Shown here: one piece after another, positions 57,201-64,000 of the stretch
Layout of the letters: each line of letters starts with the position of its first letter
Numbering within the stretch: position 1 is the stretch's first letter
DNA from: Leptasterias polaris
Lineage: Eukaryota; Echinodermata; Asteroidea; Forcipulatida; Asteriidae
DNA: 64,000 nt
Direction of reading: 5' to 3'
NCBI GenBank assembly: GCA_037783415.1
Contig: JAZGTN010000163.1
Location: forward strand, 248,001 to 312,000
Translations under genes and position numbers: made by a program
The notes under the pieces: model-generated
What the model saw: the letters and a program-made list of their open reading frames with translations, nothing else
Databases searched by the model: none
Told to the model about the DNA's origin: nothing

Positions 57201-57439
57201 TTGTCTTCTTCTTTTTCTTTTTTTACTTTACTGTATTTGGTTTGGAATCTTTTATAGGTCGCCGTGTCTGCTTGGGGGAGAATCTCGCCAAATCGGAACT
57301 GTTCATGTTCTTCGTCAACATGCTCCAGCAGTTCACCTTCACGTTCCCAGAGGGTAAAGCGATCCCCAAACAAGACGGAAGCATAGGCTTGATTCTAAGC
57401 CCAGGCCCATATGAACTCTGTGCCACTAGGCGTTCTTAG
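50870..57439 (+). CDS. Cytochrome P450 (CYP2-type) copy C, complete six-exon gene
   Basis: The exons join into 1494 nt, 497 residues plus stop, the usual size of a microsomal clan-2 P450. P450s of this kind oxidise lipophilic substrates on the ER face using electrons from NADPH-P450 reductase. Hallmarks in order: N-terminal anchor, LPPGPTGLPGIG hinge, WKERRR (helix C), AGTDTT (helix I oxygen activation), EIQR (ExxR), PEKYNPTRF (PERF region), FGTGRRVCLGE (heme Cys ligand). Intron phases are 1, 0, 0, 1, 1. No lesion was found. Its introns carry a palindromic MITE, a tRNA-Leu SINE and a CAATG-flanked MITE. It resembles CYP2U/2J/2D types; the subfamily cannot be fixed by eye. Confidence 0.93.
51219..52523 (+). 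other. P450 copy C intron 1
   Basis: No repeat clearly assigned. CGAGACTTGCACGG near 52258 recurs at about 62539, hinting at a shared dispersed repeat. Confidence 0.4.
52524..52930 (+). CDS. P450 copy C exon 2
   Basis: 407 nt, same length as in copy B. Holds [20 protein letters not shown]. Acceptor CCAACAG, donor GTAATG, ends in phase 0. Confidence 0.9.
53284..53712. mobile_element. TA-flanked palindromic MITE, about 430 bp
   Basis: TA plus AACTGCGCCAATAAAG on the left; inverse CTTTATTGGCGCAGTT plus TA on the right. Arms of about 195 bp are near-perfect complements around a 30-bp centre (53485-53514). TA duplication suggests Tc1/mariner-type mobilisation. Lies in intron 2 of copy C. Confidence 0.9.
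53830..54000. repeat. Retroposon-like fragment
   Basis: GTCATTCCATAGCTTTGGTG with a following A-rich GAGCTTCCACC block resembles sequence near 58895-58935 (TTCCATAATCTAGGAGCTGC), suggesting one old non-coding retroposon family. Confidence 0.3.
54072..54299 (+). CDS. P450 copy C exon 3
   Basis: 76 codons with helix I: LFVAGTDTTSNSLMWLLMYM. Acceptor TCACGCAG, donor GTAAGA, phase 0 at both ends. Confidence 0.9.
54701..55051 (+). mobile_element. tRNA-Leu-derived SINE
   Basis: The head (54702-54785) folds as a type II tRNA: acceptor GTCATGG/TCATGAC, D-arm CCGAGTGGTTAAGAGC (A box), anticodon loop TTCAAGT with CAA, long variable arm, and GGGTTCGAGTCCC (B box). It is followed by a conserved SINE body (GTGTCCTTGAGCAAGACACT) and a (TTA)n tail. 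Lies in intron 3 of P450 copy C. Confidence 0.88.
55230..55419 (+). CDS. P450 copy C exon 4
   Basis: Starts VQSEIDEVIGD and carries the helix K ExxR (AILEIQRMRPVAPLG). Ends in phase 1 at GTAAGA. Confidence 0.9.
55420..56104 (+). other. P450 copy C intron 4
   Basis: Nothing recognised beyond intron sequence. Confidence 0.4.
56105..56242 (+). CDS. P450 copy C exon 5
   Basis: VNIWAVHHDPATWTEPEKYN through ESLIPFGTG. 86 bp (56146-56231) are identical to copy B exon 5. Phase 1 at both ends. Confidence 0.9.
56581..56906. mobile_element. MITE with AGCAAGTTC termini and CAATG target duplication
   Basis: AGCAAGTTC at the left, GAACTTGCT at the right, and CAATG immediately outside both ends (56576-56580, 56907-56911). 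326 bp, no ORF. Related fragments are at 17230, 50527-50738 and 63003. Lies in intron 5 of P450 copy C. Confidence 0.75.
57258..57439 (+). CDS. P450 copy C exon 6
   Basis: Completes the heme loop (GRRVCLGENLAKSEL) and ends SPGPYELCATRRS plus stop. Acceptor TTTATAG. Confidence 0.9.
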
Positions 57440-58677
57440 CCCCACAGATCACTGTGAAGTATGCAGGGAAATGATGGGATAACAAATGTACTGTATCCTA
57501 CCTACCCTTTGGGGGGGGGGGGGGCTGAGGTTCTACTAAAGTATAATTTTTGATTTAAACATAAAGACTGAGTTCCTTAAAAGATGTTCTGTGCGTCCGT
57601 ATTAATGGGATCCCTGCGTCAAAGATTTCATTGCAATGTATTTATTTTCTGAAGTGAGCCATAGTAACTCACATCAATGGTGGCGGTGCGTACCAAGGTC
57701 ATTACCCTGGTAACATCAGTTCTGGTAAGGAAGCCGAGGATGCCTCATAAGTGAACTTAATCATTGTAGCTCGCAAGCCTGAGGAAACCTGTAAACAAGG
57801 GTGTTTGCTATTTGAACCAGAAACACCGGGATTAACCTCTATTCATCCAAGTGTTCCAACTTAAGGTTCTTTTACGTACACTACCTATCATGGTACACGG
57901 GACTGAACGGCTGAACGTCCAATCGAAAGGTCAAAGCAAAGATGGTAACGAACGTTTTTGTTTTGTTATGGCGGTTTGGTTATTTTATTCAGGGGGTTAA
58001 CAAATAGTAGTTGTAATAAAAATAATAACTAGACATTATGTGATTGTGAACAAACACAAAGCTGTTCCGTTTTGTTTTTCTTTGATTCTAAAACACTCGA
58101 CAGACCTTTAAGGTGAGCCTGACTTAGAGATAAAAGACCCCTCACCTTTGACAGGCCCTTTTTGACTTCAGTTGAGACTAAAAGACCTTATCTTCATTCT
58201 GATACTGACTCTAATACTGATTTTAAACATGATCCTGAATCTGACCCTAACTTTTACTTTATGTGCTATAGGACCCTAATTCATACCTCAACCCCACCCT
58301 GTTCGGGAATTGTGACTATTTAACTTTGAACTTCCTGTTTGGACAAGAAGAAAGGTCAAATTTGATTCACGCTTTTGAATAAAATTTCAAAGATGTCACA
58401 AGGTACAAGTTGGCACATAGTTTATATGACTTTATGACATGTGGTTCAGGTGGAAGGTCGGAACAGCTAATAATACAAGCATTATAAAGCGCATTATTTC
58501 TTTAATGGTTGCAATGCGCTGCGGGCAGCAATTCAAGATAGGAACAATCCAAAGAACATCCAATCTTGTTATGACGAGAGTCGGCTGAATTTAGGGACAT
58601 CTGTGACGCATTCCAATATCAAAATCTTAAACACGAACTTTGCATGTCATGCATTTCGGAATGATATAACAAACAAA

Positions 58678-58950
58678 TAATAATAATAATAATAATAAAT
58701 CATTTGTAGAGCGCAGAAACTATGTTTATATATTCTACTGCGCTTCAAGAGCTCTTAGTCTTAGATGCTATACCACTACACAATGCTATACAATTCAAAG
58801 CATGAACATAATATAATTAAATCTATGTTTAAAACAAATAGGTTTTTACTTCAAATTTAAAGCCATCTAATGATTGAGACTTTCTAATGTCCACAGGTAG
58901 CTTATTCCATAATCTAGGAGCTGCACAAAGAAAACAACCAAAGAGACATG
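58678..58950 (-). repeat. SINE/LINE tail-like retroposon
   Basis: Starts with (AAT)n and continues TGTAGAGCGCAGAAA, ACTGCGCTTCAAGAGCTC, a layout typical of a reversed retroposon 3' end with a TTA tail. Confidence 0.4.
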
Positions 58951-59187
58951 AAATAATGTGACAGATTGTATCAGGTGTAACCTCAGAGAATACGTTTTAC
59001 GGCTGCGTTCGGTTACTTTAGTGATTGTTGTATTATTGGGAGACCTGTGTTTATGTCACTGTAGCTCACCAATCAGTTGCTAATCACAACTAATACAAAT
59101 AATGTGATTGCTGTCCACGTATCAATGTACGGAGCCCCTAAAGGGACTGGTAAAAACAATAGAAATGTAAAAGAAATACTGAAATTA

Positions 59188-59270
59188 TTTCGTTCCCACG
59201 AAGCATTTTTTCATTCCCTCGAAATAGTATTTCGCTCCCTCGAAATGTTGTTTCGAGAGAACGAAATAAT
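59188..59270. repeat. Isolated TTTCGTTCCCTCGAAAT array
   Basis: Four degenerate units of the motif that fills part of repeat R1 (0.98-1.38 kb and 10.68-11.09 kb). Confidence 0.55.
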
Positions 59271-59363
59271 TTACCCATTTCCAGTAAGCAACACGTTGGT
59301 GCTTAGTACATGTTTGTGTTTAAGCTCTATGAACTTTGAAACCTGATTGGTTCCGCCTTTTAA

Positions 59364-60700
<1,337 letters not shown>

Positions 60701-60999
60701 TAGGCCTACCTTGTTCTTAGGAGACCAGTACTGGGCAAACAGGGTGCCTTTAAGTTTGGATTAGGTTTTTTGTCTGTATATGTTTGTTAATTTTGTTTTT
60801 TTACGGATTAACTTTAATTATTTGATTTGCTATTTTTTAATGCAGGAGAAACCTTCCTCCACGAAATCTGTTCGTGTCTCAAAATGTATTATAACAATAC
60901 AGCTTATAACGCTAAACAAATCATTAATCGCATTGAATTTTCATTTTCACAACTTTACCGTCAAAAGCAAATGTAGTATCATATTCACAATAACTTTCA

Positions 61000-61238
61000 T
61001 ACTCTAAAAAACCATTTCAGAATTGAACTGGATTCTGGTTCCTGGAGGCCTCACCCATTTCCGGGTCAGGCTGTTCCGGAAAATGGTCTTAAAATTTGAT
61101 TCTAACTCGGATTGTGCGTCAGTTTGATCCATTTCTGTGTCATTTTGACACTGTTTCCGGGTCATACTGAATCAACAATGGGTCAGACCTCACTGGACCC
61201 GGATCAGGGTCAAATCTGACATGACAGTTTTTAGAGTA
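61000..61238. mobile_element. TA-flanked MITE with CTCTAAAAA termini
   Basis: TA plus CTCTAAAAAAC (61000-61012) and GTTTTTAGAG plus TA (61227-61238). The interior has repeated TTTCCGGGTCA and GGGTCAG motifs. No ORF. Confidence 0.7.
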
Positions 61239-63002
61239 CACTCACCATGATAAGAATTCGAAATATTTTGTAACGGTATGCAACTGTGTTCGCAACCTAC
61301 AGTTAAAAGGAACAATTCATTTTGTGACCCCTTGTCTCAAATTGCATGCACCTGTGGAATTTTAAAAATCCCTTCGCTAAATCGATCGTTTGAATCTTAA
61401 GCTTCGGTTTTCCGAGGTCATGTAGGAGGTTTGAATTTTCCCTACAATTAGTGAGGCGTGCTCAGAGAACTGTGCTGTGTTCCAACGGGCTGGTGCCGAG
61501 CTCCTGCTGGCACCACACCCATCAGCGCAGCACCACTAGAACACCACACCGGGTTGCCCCCACTAGAGACCGCCGCCCACGAACTGCCTCTTGACTCTGC
61601 TGAGGACTTGACAGAGAAACAGCTACTCAAACACCCCAGCCGAGTCTCACTAAGAAATGGAGGTACTTTACCTTCAAATCAATGAACAAACTCTTTTCAG
61701 TCCAGACCATCTTAATTTCATTCTATCTAAATGATTTAATTGCTATTAATCAATGTCTTATTTTAGATTGTTACATTGTATTATAATTAATTAGCTTAAC
61801 TTTGCTGTTCTAAATTATGAAGTCTCTTCTCTTGTTCTATTTTTAGTTCGTTAGATTATTATGTTTGTGACTTCGTTTAAAAGGACACGAAAAGCGAGGC
61901 CCTTAGATGTTGTAACGGCCGCGTTGAAGGAATGTCTTTGATATTACAAACCATTGGTAACGTAAAGTACGCAATTTAACTAGCAGTGCAACAGACGGTA
62001 CAAGTCTCGTGCGTAAACAAACTAACCGTGTGTGCGATGCTGTTTCTTCAAATAATTTAGTATCACGAAGTTTATGGCTTTTAAAAATAATATATCGACT
62101 TGTTGGGAAAGAACATTTAGCCATCCAAAATGAAAATAACATAAATGTAACAAACTATCAAAGACCCATAGGGTAAAGCTTGTCCAGTCCTCCGTTCCGG
62201 TTACTTGTAAACAAATAATAATTTTGCCCAAAACGACGTTCATGTTATTATTAAACCTATGCAATGTCGACTAAATTCGGGTGTGATTGGCATCGGCAAA
62301 TTGGAATTCTATAAAAGAAAACAATTATTCTCGTATCAAGTGGTATTGTTTTGATGATGTTGAATCTAACGACTTATTTGTTTAACATAAAAAAAGTGAA
62401 ATAGCGTTTATAACAAGTAGCTATGGAAATGTTTATTTTCAATAATTTTCATATAAATAAACCTTAAAAGGAAGATTTCTTCATAGAAAAGCTATCCTTT
62501 GTTCGAGTTTTTTTTTTTTTTTCGTTTTGTGATAGGCTCGAGACTTGCACGGACTTTACCAATGAAGACAACCTTTGAGTTAGGCCCCGTTCGAAACCAT
62601 GGTGTAGCTGTCCCGAGATCGGATTGAGTTTACGCAATAAAACAAAGTTCAACAGATGTTCTCACTTGAATGTCTGGAATTTCTTATTTATTTTAGAATG
62701 TCGGGGTTCAGTTGCAGCATTTATTTGTGATTCTCCCGTCAATCCTTCATATATCTTACTCAGTGAAAACCTTTGGAATAGAACAAGAACATAATAGAGC
62801 ATAACGAATGAGCAACATTTATCAATAAACAATGAACTCAATAAAAAAAAACTCTCTTTAAATAAACCCTTTATCAAATACATGACAAGTGAACTGTTAC
62901 TTTACCTCCATGCCGCTTTGTTCGCAGCAGTAACACTTTCTGAAGTAAGGATAAGTGTTTCTTTGAGCAAACCTTTCTCAGGTACAACCATGGAGCAATA
63001 AA
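61239..63002. other. Intergenic
   Basis: No gene recognised. The ORF at 61458-61685 has a biased Pro/Leu/His composition and no known match. Confidence 0.35.
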
Positions 63003-63067
63003 GAGCAATTTCGGTTGGCTGACTAGAGTCGACTAGACTTAACTATGAGTCAATCTAGCTGTCAGTC
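63003..63067 (+). repeat. Left-end fragment of the AGCAAGTTC MITE family
   Basis: AGCAATTTCGGTTGGCTGAC then GAGTCGACTAGACTTAACTA and ATCTAGCTGTCA match the start of the element at 56581. Confidence 0.6.
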
Positions 63068-64000
63068 TTTTGTGAAACTTAAAGAATGGTGTCAATATCG
63101 CTTGAGGGCGCTGTTACATCACGTGTTACACACGGCTTAGGCTTCGGCTTATAGGCTCCGTCTACCTATTTGAAACCCCATACAGAAACAGCACATTTTC
63201 AAAATAACCGACGAAGCCTAAAAGCTAAGCCTAAACCCAATAGTCCGGCAGCCAAAGGGGTGAACCATGTTTTGTTAGATATATAATGTTTTTTTGCAGA
63301 TTCCACACAAGAAGGTCATACTGTTTAAGAATCTGAGTGATGACCCCTCCTCAGGGTTGGGCAATTTTTTATATCGATTATTTAATGTTTTTATTGATAT
63401 TTATCAATACCTATGGTGTAAACACAAACAATACAAGCTTGTAACCCCCAAAATGGCATTAAAAACATACAATTAGCTTGCCAAGAAGTAGTATATAAAA
63501 AATATAAAAAATAAAAAAGGGCGAAAGAGGGTGTAAGGTGCTGAAGGGGGCGTGGCTAGTGGGAGGAGGCGATACCTGTATTCAAACACACATGATATTA
63601 GAAAACTAAGTACATTTATTTATGATAGAGTTTTTGTAATAAATCTTTGAAAGAGATTTGTACATTAATGTATTTAAGGATGATGGATGATGGATGGGGT
63701 ACGATCCATCAAGGGGCGTGGCCAAGGTATAGTATTCTTCAAATCCAACCTGCGTATTTGTACGACTAAAGAAACCCTGAAGTACAAATATGTACATGTA
63801 CCCTCTTCTACATTGATTTCTGTGGAGATAGAGTTGCATTTTGGGAGAAAGTGGACGGAGGGGGAGTCCAGCCCCAAGAGATGAAAAGCCTCTTCATTCT
63901 CGACAAATCCTATAATGTTGAACCTATCTAATAATGACCTACATTTTGGTGCTATTCCATCCAGTGACGCTGTATCTGTTGACCTGTTGTTATTTGAAAA
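63068..64000. other. Intergenic to window end
   Basis: GCTTAGGCTTCGGCTTATAG near 63130 and its rough inverse near 63210-63235 form an imperfect inverted pair. No gene recognised. Confidence 0.35.

Noticed and set aside
61458..61685. 75-aa Pro/His/Leu ORF as a gene
   Set aside because: No recognisable family, no promoter and biased composition; not enough to call.
63294..63400. Possible ABCC exon (IPHKKVILFKNLSDDP) after a TTTTTTTGCAG acceptor
   Set aside because: Only loosely like the IPQxPVLF motif, in the wrong order relative to the terminal ABCC exons, with no supporting neighbours.

Overview
The window is nuclear DNA from an animal: split genes with GT-AG introns and conserved phases, TATA/initiator promoters, tRNA-derived SINEs, L2/CR1-type LINE tails, Gypsy and piggyBac elements, and many palindromic MITEs. 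TTAA-flanked AGGGACAC hairpins, tRNA-like palindromes and expanded CYP2-type P450s suggest a marine deuterostome, most likely an echinoderm (perhaps a sea star). That assignment is inference from pattern memory.

Gene content is modest. There are three copies of one clan-2 cytochrome P450. Copy A (about 3.0-3.4 kb, minus) shows only exon 1. Copy B (19.9-25.6 kb, plus) keeps all six exons but has an in-frame stop, a 2-nt frameshift and a lost C-terminus. Copy C (50.9-57.4 kb, plus) is complete: six exons, 497 residues and every P450 hallmark. Just downstream of B lie four internal exons of a fatty-acid-transport/very-long-chain acyl-CoA synthetase gene (26.4-28.6 kb). Just downstream of C lie the last three exons of an ABCC-type transporter (59.4-60.7 kb). 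Both neighbours lack exons that should be in the window, so this looks like a patchwork of partial duplications of lipid and xenobiotic genes. Other genes are an intact piggyBac transposase (30.4-32.2 kb, minus), an unrecognised single-exon gene with a Tudor/MBT-like N-terminus and its own TATA+Inr promoter (34.2-35.5 kb), and a broken protein-kinase gene (37.9-47.9 kb).

Most of the rest is mobile DNA, often nested. At 7.9-11.6 kb a TTAA-flanked element holds a second copy of a repeat also found at 0.2-1.6 kb. That copy is interrupted by a 1.7-kb foldback element, which in turn carries another MITE; the first copy supplies the foldback's empty site. At 38.1-46.4 kb an internally deleted Gypsy element with 447-bp LTRs and a GTAC target duplication interrupts a coding exon. 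Its own 3' LTR is split by a 5-kb terminal-inverted-repeat element that contains a TTAA hairpin MITE and a LINE scrap. A 60-bp satellite (about 16 units) lies between the piggyBac transposase and the unrecognised gene. A tandem-repeat zone with long C runs covers 29-30.3 kb.

The P450, FATP and ABCC families all handle hydrophobic compounds (oxidation, CoA activation, export). Proximity is all the sequence shows, and only P450 copy C looks functional.
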